The translations under genes and the position numbers were made by a program. Shown here piece after piece: positions 34,726 through 45,092 of a stretch of 64,000 nt of DNA. Source of the DNA: Malus domestica (lineage: Eukaryota > Streptophyta > Magnoliopsida > Rosales > Rosaceae); assembly GCF_042453785.1 (NCBI RefSeq), contig NC_091664.1:5630501-5694500 (forward strand). Reading direction: 5' to 3'. The notes below the pieces were generated by a model that saw nothing but the letters and a program-made list of their open reading frames with translations, was not told the DNA's origin and did not search any database. Positions within the stretch are counted from its first letter, which is position 1. The number at the start of each line of letters is the position of its first letter.

Positions 34726-37700
34726 ATGCAAGATCCAAGTAACTCACAAGCAAGGTATGCCCATTGCCCGCCCCTCTCTCTCTCTCTCAACATGCACACC
34801 CTGCGCACATTGTAAGCTTGTAGGTACATAATCATATGGCCTAAATGGATTATTAGTATCTGGTGATATTGTAGTTGGAAGGTAATTCATGTGATTAAAA
34901 AATTAGAATTTAAGCTCATATAATAAAATTTGTTAGAATTTATGCCCAAATTTGAAATTTTTATCGACTTTCCGTTGATTATTAGCACATGAGCCATACA
35001 TATTAGGCTAAAACGAAACTCTCCATTAATTGTTAGCACGTGAGACTCATATGTGAGATTTAGTCTCACATGTAAGTCTCACGTGCTAACAATTAATGGA
35101 GAGTTAAGGAAAATTTCAATTTTGGTTTAAAATCTTAACAGATTTCACCACAAGGAGTTTAAATTCTTCTTATTATTATTATTTTTATCACAAAGGCTAT
35201 CTTCCAATTATTTTATCACCGCAAGAACTATTAATCTAATTAAGCCTAATCATATTTACATGAATGTTATGGCACAATTAATTTGAGTCCTGCATGCTTC
35301 TTCAATGTTGATTAAGTAATTGCTGCTTTTTATATAATTTTTATATATATTGAGTTTAATATTTACTATATACAAATGGTTAGAGTGTTATGCTAGTCTA
35401 CTAAAGAGAACGGAGAATATAATTTTGGAATGCTAATTCATGTCTATTGACAAAGTTAATCATATATTTCAGGGGTTTTATGGTTTTCGGTCCATTTCAT
35501 TAACATCACTTTGGGTCTTGTCCATCTAATCTACTTACAAAGATGCGGTCCAACTCAATTAAAAATTCTGCCACATAGACTATTTACATCCAACAGGATC
35601 TTCTCGGGATCCTTTTGGTGAGAATTCTGGAGATCAATGAATCGTGTCCGTTTATCGTACATAGTTTTTGTCAAATACTGTTTATATTTAATTTTAAATA
35701 AAAATATTTGAAATAATTTCTGACCGCATGATATACGATAAACGAACATGATTGACGAATCTCCGAGATTCTCACAAAGAGGATCCGGCGATGATTCAGA
35801 TTCAGCTATGATATTTTGAAAGGGTAATGCTAGGACTGTCAAAATTTTAAATCAAATGATGTGACTGTTAATGATTTGATTATTATTTAAGTGTTGATTA
35901 ACGTGCTTATTTTATATTGCTGACATATTATTTAATTTACAAATTTAGTTTAAAATTTTGATCTCCCTAACATTACTCATTTTGAAATACTACCCCATAA
36001 GCCACTGATTCTAAATGGTAGACTACTCGCTTCATCCTTAAATCCAAGCCACCTATCATTCCTATCTCCAACGTTATTATTACTTGATAAGTAATGTTAC
36101 GGAGACTGCATAAGTATACTATATTGATTAACCATATAATGTGATAAGAGATTCATACAGTTGATATTTAATCGGATAAACTCATTAATTGATACGATAT
36201 GCATACATTATTTGACGCATCAGATAATACATCAATATGGTACAAACATGTAGTATACCCGCATAAGTATACTATATTGATTAACCATCTAATGTGATAA
36301 AAAAATTATTGATATTTTGTGTAAAAATGTAGTTTTTCGTTAAAGTAAATAGCATCATAAGCTTTTCGTTAAAGTTCCTAATATCTTAGGGTATAAACGG
36401 CATCCAGGCTAAAAAATAAGGAAAACTAATGAAAATGGCTTAAAAACTTTGAGTTTTAACAATAAGGATAAAATAAAGGGTAAAATGAATAGTACTAGGA
36501 TTGACTTTTTAATGTAAAAATGTGGTTTTTCGTTAAAGTGAACAGTACCGAAAATTTTTCGTTAAAGTTCCTAAGAAATAAGCTGACTCATAATAAAAAA
36601 AAAGAAATTTATTAAGTAGGTCCAAAAGTGAATGGACTTAAATTAATAAGATAAATATGTAGGATTAAACCTAATTATTAACTACGTAATTGATCTTATG
36701 TCTAATTATCTCTATGTTTTATGCATTCATAGATGTTTTCATTGTCTTTATCTCGTACCTATTGACACAACTAACATAATCTTATAATTTGCACTTCATC
36801 TCTATTTGATACGTATTTTTTTTAGTACATTGATATTTTTACACTAAAATGAATGGAGTTCGGTTAAGCCACACAATGGACAGCCTAATTTGGTATTGAA
36901 TTCGCCATCCACAATATTCGAACCTAAGACCTCTAACTTCTAAATGAAGAGGAATATCACCAAACCGTAGTACTAAATGGCCTATCTTATACGTATTAAT
37001 CAGACAATATAAATTGAGACGCTTCCTTTCATATTGACAAGTTTTTTTATTTGGTACATGTGAGATAGTTATCTTGGGGATATTACAGTTAATATAATGC
37101 ATTTGTTTTTGAATATATAGGAATAAGCCTTGGTATCAAAGAGCAATGGAGATGGGCAGTTTGTGGAGAAGCATCAGCAATACTTCCAAGTCCACACAAG
37201 TTCCAGCATCAACTTCATCCACGCTATGGAAAACCATTGTTAATGTTAGGAGTGGGCACTTGGAACCGAAAACCGAAACCGAAACACGAAACAAACCAAG
37301 CACGCCTAATGTCCAAAGTGGTGGCAGTAGTACTGCTACTGGAACAAACAATCACACTTTTTCTGCAGCTTCCAGTTCGAGTTCGAGTTCGAGTTCCAGT
37401 AACAATAATATTAGACATGCCAACAAACTGCGAAAATGTACCTCTCTAAAGGTTGCCACTTCATTTACAAGGGTGTGCCTTTGTGCACCAATATCTTCCT
37501 ACAATGAGGTTTTCAGAGCCGAGCTTCCCCCAAGAAGAAGCAATAGTTACCCGAGAACGCGATCGTATTCCAAGCCACTTGGTACAACTAGTAGCAGTAC
37601 TACTGCACAAGCACCACAACAAGCAATGAGCGCAAGACGACTTAGTACCGACCAAGGAATCAGAAGAGTGTTTCGAGGAAAGTCATTGACCGACGACGTG

Positions 37701-37859
37701 TTGATGAGAAGGTTTGTTGTAGAAGAAGAGGCAATGATGCAAGTTAGAAGGAGAAATCAAATGGAAGTCATAAGGAGGAGAAGTGTGATGAGGAGGAAGA
37801 GGCTTGGCCCCAGTCCTCTTAGTAGAATGGTTATGGCTCAGGTTCAGGAGGAGGATTAA
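34726..37859 (+). CDS. uncharacterised basic plant protein, Ser-rich (2 exons)
   Basis: Exon 1 is only 29 nt (34726-34754, MQDPSNSQA plus two bases). A 2366-bp intron separates it from exon 2 (37121-37859), and the phase-2 join gives 255 residues. The spliced N-terminus reads MQDPSNSQARNKPWYQRAME, an invariant-looking motif that an exon-2-only model (starting at 37146) would miss. Residues 75-95 are a polyserine tract. The C-terminal 60 residues are rich in Arg and Met (RRFVVEEEAMMQVRRRNQME, then VIRRRSVMRRKRLGPSPLSR). The composition suggests a nuclear protein, but I do not recognise a function. The intron holds a hairpin and several MITEs. Confidence 0.75.
35018..35105. repeat. long near-perfect hairpin (41-bp arms, 5-nt loop)
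   Basis: The left arm (35018-35058) contains ccattaattgttagcacgtg. The right arm (35064-35105) contains cacgtgctaacaattaatgg. They pair with about two mismatches around a tttag loop. A diverged copy of the left arm precedes it at 34970-35012. It lies in the intron of the 255-residue protein gene. Confidence 0.85.
35595..35790. mobile_element. palindromic MITE with gatcc ends
   Basis: The arms pair imperfectly: ggatccttttggtgagaatt, then gtccgtttatcgtacat, on the left, and tacgataaacgaacatgat, then gattctcacaaagaggatcc, on the right. No coding capacity. The terminal sequence is related to, but distinct from, the 42.2-kb MITE. Confidence 0.6.
35821..35983. mobile_element. MITE copy, family of 9566
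   Basis: It begins agggtaatgctagg, contains atttaagtgttgattaacgtg, and ends with ctccctaacattactc, the complement of the start. It matches the copies at 9566-9738 and 39675-39831 and lies in the intron of the 255-residue protein gene. Confidence 0.6.
36310..36570. mobile_element. MITE-like repeat, reverse orientation, possibly nested
   Basis: From 36420 to 36570 it carries the blocks of the 11.1 and 30.5 kb repeats in reverse order (aaaactttgagttttaac to tttttcgttaaagttcct). A second partial copy of the right half (aaaatgtagtttttcgttaa) precedes it at 36328-36385. Confidence 0.6.
36590..37120. other. rest of the intron: dispersed repeat and AT-rich DNA
   Basis: Bases 36600-36750 resemble 22340-22490 and are a dispersed repeat. 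The remainder up to the splice acceptor (atatatag at 37120) shows nothing recognisable. Confidence 0.4.
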
Positions 37860-37895
37860 AACATTTTCAACTTTCCCCTCATTGTCTTTTTTCTC

Positions 37896-38292
37896 TTAAT
37901 TATTATTTGTGGTCAAAGGGAGAACTGCCACACTCTCTTTCTCTAACACATCTTTTTCAAGAATTATGATCTGAAGAACTTCAACTTGTTTGACCATTGG
38001 TCTGGAATTCGTCACCTTGAAATCTAGAATTTTTTCGAGAACGGACTTTTTGGAGCCTGCATCCTCCGTTTTGTATTTCTTCTCCAATGACAACCATAGT
38101 TCTTTGGATGTCTTGCAGGATGCATACACATTGTGAAGAGTATCATCTAGTCTTTTAAAAATGTAATTTTTGCACAAAAAATTCACTATGAGTCGAAGCA
38201 TCAATGGCACTTATAGTGTCATTGTCAGGGTTTTTTTTTGGTCAAAAATGAGACTCTTCCTTCACAACATGTGCAAGATTTAATGTTGTTAT
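37896..38292 (-). pseudogene. copia gag relic, distal part
   Basis: The minus strand reads YIFKRLDDTLHNVYASCKTS then KELWLSLEKKYKTEDAGSKK and VLEKILDFKVTN, the central part of the copia-type gag (UBN2) domain. An upstream piece in another frame reads TISAIDASTHSEF, showing a frameshift. The relic continues beyond a hAT insertion at 38293-39556. Confidence 0.75.
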
Positions 38293-39556
38293 TAGGGCTG
38301 GGTTCGGTTTGAAACGGTTCGGTTTTTTGCTAAAATCGAAACCAAACCGAAATTTCGGTTCGGTTCGGTCCGATTTTTTTTCGGTTCGGTTTCGGTTTTT
38401 TTTCGGTTTTTTCATGATTTTTTTTTTTAATATCTGGAGCTTGAAGCACATTTATTTTCGGCATTCGGCTGCAAATTTACCCTTTCTCTCCATTAACCCT
38501 CGTCGAAACAGTAACAATTTGAGGCATGCAACAACTGTTTCTTGTTCCTGTGATCTGAGGAGGAAAAGGATTTCATCCACCCAACTTCAGTGCCCACTGC
38601 AAAACGAAAAGATTAAAACTTTAGTCATAAAAAATTCACCGAAAAATATAAAGATTACAAAAATAATTGGAAACATTACCCAGAAAAAAATTGAACTTCA
38701 AACGGAATTTAAAAATCAACAATGACAAAAAAAAAATCATCAAAAACAAACAAAAAAGGTCAATTGAGAAAGGAGTATGCAAAAATGAAGAAAAGAATTG
38801 CGAAAAAAGGGGATAAGCAAATAATGATATCAAGGGAGAAAAAAAGAAAGGGAAAGAAATGGGTGAGACTCTCACAACACAAAAATCAAACAAATCTACA
38901 ATACAAAACAAAACAACAACCCATAAATTTACACCAAAATTTCAGATTCCCTCCATGGAATTTACTCTAAAAAAACCCATAAATCGACAAAATAAATAAG
39001 AGAGATCGGAGATCTTACCCTGGAGTGAGAAGATCGAGAAACGGAGAGAGAAGAATGGAGAAGAATGGAGAAATTGGAGGCATGGACAAGGAGGGAGTTT
39101 GGAGGCGCAGGGACGAGAGAGAGAAGAAGGGAATGAAAAAAGAAAAGGTATGGCTGCTACTACTAGTGGCTAGGGTTTTGTTGATTTCTAATTGCACAAA
39201 AGGCTATAGATTTATATATTTATAAATAGTTTAGTTATACAACTATAACAAAACAAAACCAGTTGCCATGTTGGTTTCGTTGAAACCTCTAAATTGGAGC
39301 GCACGGGTTCAAACCCACATGCCTTCAGAACTTTAGAGATTTTTTAATTTTTATAATTAAAATATTATAAAAAAAATAATTAAATATATATTCGATTCGG
39401 TTTGGTTCGGCTCGGTTTCCGAACCTTAAAAATCGAAACCGAACCAGCCATATTCGGTTCGGTTCGGTTTGACAGTTTTCGGTTCGGTTTTTTTCGATCT
39501 CGGTTCGGTTTGGTTCTCGATTTTTTTCGGTTTTCGGTTTTTTGAACCCACCCCTA
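38293..39556. mobile_element. hAT-type element with CGGTTCGG-rich ends, copy 2, perfect 8-bp TSD
   Basis: The left terminus is tagggctgggttcgg and the right terminus is gaacccacccctA. The target duplication gttgttat is perfect at 38285-38292 and 39557-39564. Opposed subterminal zones of cggttcggttt units (38310-38415 and 39395-39545) make a large inverted repeat. It is the same family as 16113-17050. ORFs inside are low-complexity or AT-rich, and no transposase is seen. It interrupts a copia gag relic. Confidence 0.85.
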
Positions 39557-39620
39557 GTTGTTATGTAGGACAACATCTTTTGCTTTGCCAACTTTAGAAG
39601 TCTCATCCCTTACAATTTTG
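39557..39620 (-). pseudogene. copia relic, proximal part beyond the hAT insertion
   Basis: The minus strand reads VRDETSKVGKAKDVVLHNN up to the hAT target site. On removing the hAT element and one 8-bp duplication, this would abut the gag relic at 38284. The frame does not stay open through the junction region. Confidence 0.4.
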
Positions 39621-39674
39621 CGGCTTTTTGGTACGAGGGTTCTTGGTGCTACTTGTTAGACATATTTTCAAAGA

Positions 39675-39831
39675 GTAATACTAGGGAGACTAAATTTGTA
39701 ACCTAAATGTTGGAAACTAAAAGACATGGAAGTTGATGATTGGTTTATTACTTAAGTGTTGATAAACGTGATCATTTTTATTAGTGACACATAATTTAGT
39801 TTGCAAATTTAGTCTTTCTAGCATTACCGAT
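39675..39831. mobile_element. MITE copy, family of 9566
   Basis: It starts gagtaatactagggagac, carries attacttaagtgttgataaa, and ends ctttctagcattaccgat. It matches the copies at 9566-9738 and 35821-35983. Confidence 0.6.
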
Positions 39832-40393
39832 TCTAAAATCACAAGAACAGACATTATGATCACTAATATAATGAATGAATCAATATAAAATAGAGATGAA
39901 CTAATTATATTGATCTTACCTGTAGAATACGGAAAACATGGCTCTTCCGGATGATAGAGGAATCGGCGTATGCATAAGAATGTCTTCTACCCTCTCCAAA
40001 CTATATGTTTTTGCTATGAATAGGGTTTAACACATAATGGAACAATTATTGTGAGAGCAAACACAATCTTTATATAGTTGCTAAGATATTTTTCAATCAT
40101 GTCTATTATTAAATGAGAAATACTCATATTCACAATTATATATTTTATATCCCACCATAATAAGCCTTTACTAAATAGGGATCACGTAATAGGTTAATCA
40201 GAAGTTAAGACTTTATTACTCTAACCATATTTGGCCATAAGATCACTTCGACAATCAAGTCACCTAAATATTAAGTTACTCGAGAATCAAGTGATTGATT
40301 TACAAAGATATTGACACTCATAATTATTCTTACACCACTCATAATGACTAACTGCTCCATAACATATTTTCTGTGTATAAGATTGTTGGAATG
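39832..40393. other. AT-rich intergenic sequence
   Basis: No gene or bounded repeat is recognised. Confidence 0.4.
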
Positions 40394-40553
40394 AGAAATG
40401 TTAAGAAGACTTTCTCAAAAGTGGACTCTCTTTGAACTCTCTACCACCTCATATTATTGACACAATTCTTGTCCCAACATTAAAAAATATTGTGCCAAAA
40501 TATGAAGTGTCGGAGAGTCCATAGTCCCGTTTTGAGACTCTTTATCATTTCTC
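40394..40553. mobile_element. MITE with gagaaatg termini
   Basis: The left end (gagaaatgttaagaagactt) and right end (gactctttatcatttctc) are inverted repeats. The internal tctcaaaagtggactctc and cggagagtcc blocks match a partial copy at 2115-2250. Confidence 0.6.
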
Positions 40554-42173
40554 TTGTTGGAACAGAGATATATACTTTTCTTGATAACAGTAATTAGAAT
40601 ACGAAAAAAAATATTAATAAGGACAAAACAAATAAATATAATATGAAAATAGAAAGAGAAATTCACTAGCAATTGCAAATAAATATAATATGAAATAGAA
40701 ACATAAATTTATTCTGGTGCGGGTTCGATTTCTACCAAGTCTTTTTCTCCTAACAGATAACTGTTTAACCCACTAACGTTATTGTTACCCTAAACCCCAT
40801 TTTTCCTATGGACACACTTCCTGTTAAGCCTTGTTATAACTCAACATTCAGCAAGATATTGCATGTTTTGAGCCCAGTTGGCCGGCATGATTTGTGTTTT
40901 GGGATTTTTAAACCCAAAATGCGTCATGGTGTGGTTACGCATAGCCTGCATATTCATGGCTCCAAGCGTCCAAGGTTTTTGTTTGAGACAACTCCGGTGT
41001 CTTCCTTGGTGGTACATAACACAAGACAACACTCTCACCTTTTTAAATTGATGAAGACGCATGACTTGTAATGATAAATTGATGAAGACAAAGCTCCATT
41101 TTGGACTCTGTCTTTTGTTTTTAGTAATGATAAATGTAATTGAATTACTTAGTGGGTTAGGATCGAGTATACATTTTTTTTAATAAACGATATTATCTAG
41201 CTAAATGGTGTGAAAGTGAGGTAAGTCTTACAATAGGCTAGCAATAATATGGTTTAAATTCGTCTTTGACAAAAATCGAACTTAAAACATTTCACTTACA
41301 AGTGAAGAATAACACCACTAGACCGTAGTACTAAGTGGCAGATCTGGTATACTAATTTTTTATACACATTTTGACATATATTTCATAATGTATCTTAACG
41401 ATCCGAACTGTTTATATTGTAGCATCATTAATAGATCATCTTTACAAAAAAATTAGAAAATTTTAAAATCATTAAGACATTTTTTTTTGTAATTTAAAAA
41501 CGGACACATATAGTCTACAAAGAAATACTAAAAAGAAAGGTTTTTTTTATCCAAAATTGTCAATGAGATTTGAAATCGAAATAAGTGGTCCCTGAGTTTG
41601 TCCACCATCAATCGTTTTGGTTCTTGTGTGAAAATATCTATTAAATAAGGACCAAAATGATAAAAATCACTCAATTTAATAAACAATTGGCCAAAATGAT
41701 TTGACAAAAAATTGAAGGTATTTTTGTTATTTTCTCCTTATTTAACGAAAATTTTTCATAGAATGATAAAAATGATTGATTGTTAACAAACTTAATGCTA
41801 ATTCTATCAATTTTAAATTTCAGAGACCAAAATAAGGAATTATGCCAATCTCTCTGATCATTTTGGCTAAAACCAAAAAGAAATACTATTTTTCTTTCTT
41901 GATCTTTTAGGTCGCCTAAGGTATCTAAAAGGTTAATTCCGAAAGAAAAAAAAAAGTATCTAAAAGGCGATAAGGTTTGGTTGAACAACGTAGTTGACCT
42001 AACAAAACTAATATCCATAATTAGGAAAATCTTTTGACTATTTATTATTTAAGAGGAATAAATTAATTAAACATTGTGGCATCTCTCTTGTCCGTGATAT
42101 GCATTATCATATTGTCACGCACGTTATGTGGACTAGTAGCATTTAATATTGTCACAAAGTAATATTTAGTATA
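40554..42173. other. AT-rich intergenic sequence, no gene supported
   Basis: Opposed ORFs at 40808-41071 (+) and 40841-41062 (-) cover the same bases, and neither has a domain I recognise. The frame at 41671-42018 (-) is Phe/Asn-rich. Nothing here is called a gene. Confidence 0.4.
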
Positions 42174-42184
42174 TATACCAACGA

Positions 42185-42380
42185 AATTGGATCCTCTCCG
42201 AGGCAACCCCTCGGGATCCTTCTGATCGGTGTTAGTGGACCGTTGAATTTTTATCCAACGGCTACAAACAGGGGATCATCTAAAAGTTAGAATAATTGTA
42301 TTCGTTGGATAAAAATCCAACGGCCCACTAACCCCTATCAGGAGGATCCCGAGGATTTGTCTCGGAGAGGATCCAATTCC
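42185..42380. mobile_element. Mutator-type MITE with perfect 11-bp target duplication
   Basis: The terminal inverted repeat aattggatcctctccgag (18 bp) is matched at the right end by ctcggagaggatccaatt. Direct repeats of tataccaacga flank it at 42174-42184 and 42381-42391. A target duplication of 9-11 bp points to the Mutator superfamily. The inner arms (gttggataaaaatccaacgg and counterpart) also pair, so the 196-bp element is nearly one long hairpin. Confidence 0.85.
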
Positions 42381-42391
42381 TATACCAACGA

Positions 42392-43752
42392 CCCCTTCCA
42401 TTCTTTTTTTGCCACTTAATTTTAATTATATGTATTGTCAATTCCATCCCATACTCCTTTTTTTATTTACCAAAGATAGCTCTAATGAGTTAAGACGGTC
42501 AGCTGGGAAATGTTTTTAATATGATTGAAATCGTTTTTGATAAAATTTTGAAACCAATTTTTAGTGAAAATTTAAGTGGATCTCGAAAAAACACTTTAAA
42601 TGTTTCTTGCAAGAATCAAATATTTGATGTTTCTTCCAAAAAACATCTAACATGTCTTTGGAAGCTAAAAATCAATTCAATCAAAAGAGTTTTTAATCAT
42701 TTTAAAAGTGCTTCAAAACGAGCTCTTAGTTGTTAGTAAGGAGGGGAATTAATGGGAGTCATACTTGCATCATGATGAATAGATATAATTGTTTTCTGTT
42801 ATTGTGATAAAACGTCATATGTATCACCGTATTCCATTATCATTAAAGACAAAAAATATTTGAAATTGAACAAAAATCTTTTTAATATAACCAACTTTCA
42901 ACACACGGGTCATCTTTGTAGCATAGTTTGGGAAGTGTGCGTGGAAATTTGGATCGTAGAGTAAAAGTAATGGAAAAGAGAAGATAATTGTGATGAAGGG
43001 TCGACTTTCATCTCCTATACTGCAACCCAATTTATGGCTACATTTTTTTTTGGTTTACTTGGGTTTGTTTGTTTGAATTAAGGGTTGCTATTCACACTTT
43101 TATTTTTACATTCCATATACTTTGTTAATTTTTGTTCATTAATTTTGTTCAATTCATTTGATGGGATATCTGAAAATTTATAATGATATGTGAAAAGTAA
43201 AATTGGATGTGTGGATATCACCACTCTTGAATTAAATAGTAAACTAGCCAAACTCTCTCACATCTATAGCTTTTATAGAAAAAGCAATTAGCAACGATAT
43301 TTGGATTTTAGCCCAATTTGAGGTTTAAGTGATGAACTAAAAATATGAGTATGGAGCAATGATCCTATTCAATAACATCATTAAATATTTCTTCCAAAGT
43401 AAAGGGTTTAACGAGGCAAAAAAAGTGATGAAAGTTCCAATGTTGTTACCAAAAGGATCACTGCTCCACATTGTAATAAATTCACGAACCAATGCTCATG
43501 AATTTTTAATTTAAGAACCAAAACTCTAAGTATGCTAAAGTTAGGAAGTCATTGCCCCAATTATCATATCAATTTTCGTTAATATGATAAGAATATTTTG
43601 CTCAAGTATTGAGTTTGACACTTATTTCCATTGAAATGTCAAGTTATCAAGAGCTTATATGTTAAAAATTTAAGAATTAATCAAGAAATGTAATTTTTTT
43701 TAAAAAAAATCACGAAACGACTTAATAAAATGCCTCTAAATTTTGTCAAATG
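42392..43752. other. AT-rich intergenic sequence, no gene seen
   Basis: ORFs at 42521-42736 and 42824-43030 have no recognisable domain. No bounded repeats were found. Confidence 0.4.
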
Positions 43753-43840
43753 ATAGGTGTAACATCCCACATCGCCCAGGGGAATAGATCTTGTAAGCCT
43801 TAAATGTATATTCTCATCTCTACCTAGTACGAGGCATTTT

Positions 43841-43949
43841 GGGAGCTCACTGGCTTCGGGTTCTGTCGGAACTTCGAAGTTAAGCGAGTTCGCGCAAGAG
43901 CAATCCCAAGATGGGTGACCCACTTTGAAGTTTTCATGTGAGTTCCCAA
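43841..43949 (+). repeat. 5S rRNA-like domain in Cassandra 5' LTR
   Basis: The stretch includes gaagttaagcg (box A-like), then gatgggtgacc (box C-like), in the order and spacing of plant 5S rRNA genes, from memory of the 5S sequence. It is a retrotransposon-borne derivative and not a member of a 5S array. Confidence 0.85.
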
Positions 43950-44205
43950 AAATAAAATCGTGAGGGCGTGGTCGGGGCCCAAAGCGGACAATATCGTGCT
44001 ACGGCAGAGTTGAGCCCGGGATGTGGTGGGGGCCTGGGTCGGGATGTGACAATTTGGTATCAGAGACAATCCCTGGCCAGAGGTGTGTCGACGAGGACGT
44101 CGGGCCCCTAAGGGGGGTGGATTGTAACATCCCACATTGCTCAGGGAAGTGAATCATGTAAGCCTTAAATGTATATTCCTATCTTTACCTAGCACGAGGC
44201 CTTTT

Positions 44206-44314
44206 GGGAGCTCACTAGCTTTGGGTTCCGTCGGAACTTCGAAGTTAAGCGGGTTCACGCGAGAGCAATCCCAGAATGGGTGAGTCATTGGGAAGTTCTC
44301 GTGTGAGTTCCCAT
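44206..44314 (+). repeat. 5S rRNA-like domain in Cassandra 3' LTR
   Basis: Same domain as in the 5' LTR, with gaagttaagcgggtt and gaatgggtgag followed by gggaagttctcgtgtg. The box C-like part is slightly more diverged than in the 5' LTR, while the 3' helix matches 5S better. Confidence 0.85.
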
Positions 44315-44481
44315 AAACAATACTATGAGGGCGTGGTCGGGGCCCAAAAAGGACAATACCGTGATACGGCAGAGTCGAGCTCAGAATGTGTGGGGGCTCG
44401 GGCCGGAATGTGACAATAGGCATTTAGATCACTTTTATTTGTTAACAATTTAAGAATTCAAGACGTAAATTACATGGAAGG

Positions 44482-44829
44482 TGTTTATACCATACTTAGG
44501 GCCTCCATATTTAGATCTCATACAAATATTCGGGGGACTTAAATGTAATTATGTAATAAAGAAATGGGTAAATATGTAATAAGTGAGGAGCCCCTATTCT
44601 ATAAAAGGACTCCTCACCCTCACAATTGGAAGATGCCAATTCCTAGGCCTTCTCACCCTCTCTCAAAGCTCTCACTCTCAAAGCTCTCACTCCCTCAGAA
44701 ATACAATATCAGTGTGAACGTAGCCCAAACCTTGGGGTGAACCACAATACACCTTGTGTTATTTACATTTCTTGCAAATTCACGGTCGGATTTACGTTGT
44801 TCCAAGACCTCCAGTTTTGTGCATCAATA
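44482..44829 (+). repeat. 5' LTR of the gene-carrying element
   Basis: 348 bp with a TATA-like ctataaaagg at 44598-44607 and a pyrimidine-rich leader after it. This provides a plausible pol II promoter for the enclosed ORF. Confidence 0.9.
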
Positions 44830-45092
44830 TTTGACGCTGTCTGTGGGAAACAACACAAAAAGCTATGTCGGTTTTCTCTCATTTTTCATCTCACCACTGT
44901 CCACCGTGGATCTGCAAAACCCAATAAACACCAACCCCCCTCTTCTTTCTTATCTGCTCTGTCTCAGAAGTGTCTAAGTCTCAATTGGCCCAAAACCAAG
45001 ACCCATCAACACCAAAACACACACTCTGTGTGTATGTGCGTGCACTGCTTTAACCTTATCTTTACTCTGCAGAAAGAGAAAAAGGAAGAGAG

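Larger units (their letters stand above)
43758..44415 (+). mobile_element. full-length Cassandra TRIM retrotransposon
   Basis: The 5' LTR spans 43758-44051 (294 bp) and the 3' LTR 44123-44415 (293 bp). Both start tgtaacatcccacat and end tgtgaca. Target duplication atagg lies at 43753-43757 and 44416-44420. A 71-bp internal part carries a primer binding site (tggtatcagag at 44055) and, next to the 3' LTR, a purine-rich aaggggggtgga tract. There is no coding capacity, so it must borrow proteins from other elements. The LTRs contain 5S rRNA-like sequence, which defines the Cassandra family. Confidence 0.95.

Noticed and set aside
37146-37859. Single-exon model for the 255-residue protein
   Set aside because: A splice acceptor at 37120 and an in-phase 29-nt exon at 34726-34754 restore a better N-terminus, so the two-exon model is preferred.
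40808-41071. 87-codon ORF and opposed 73-codon ORF
   Set aside because: Both strands are open over the same bases, neither shows a known domain, and no splice partners were found.
43841-44314. Tandem 5S rRNA genes
   Set aside because: The 5S-like units lie in paired LTRs with a PBS and target duplication, and are diverged from functional 5S. They are Cassandra parts.
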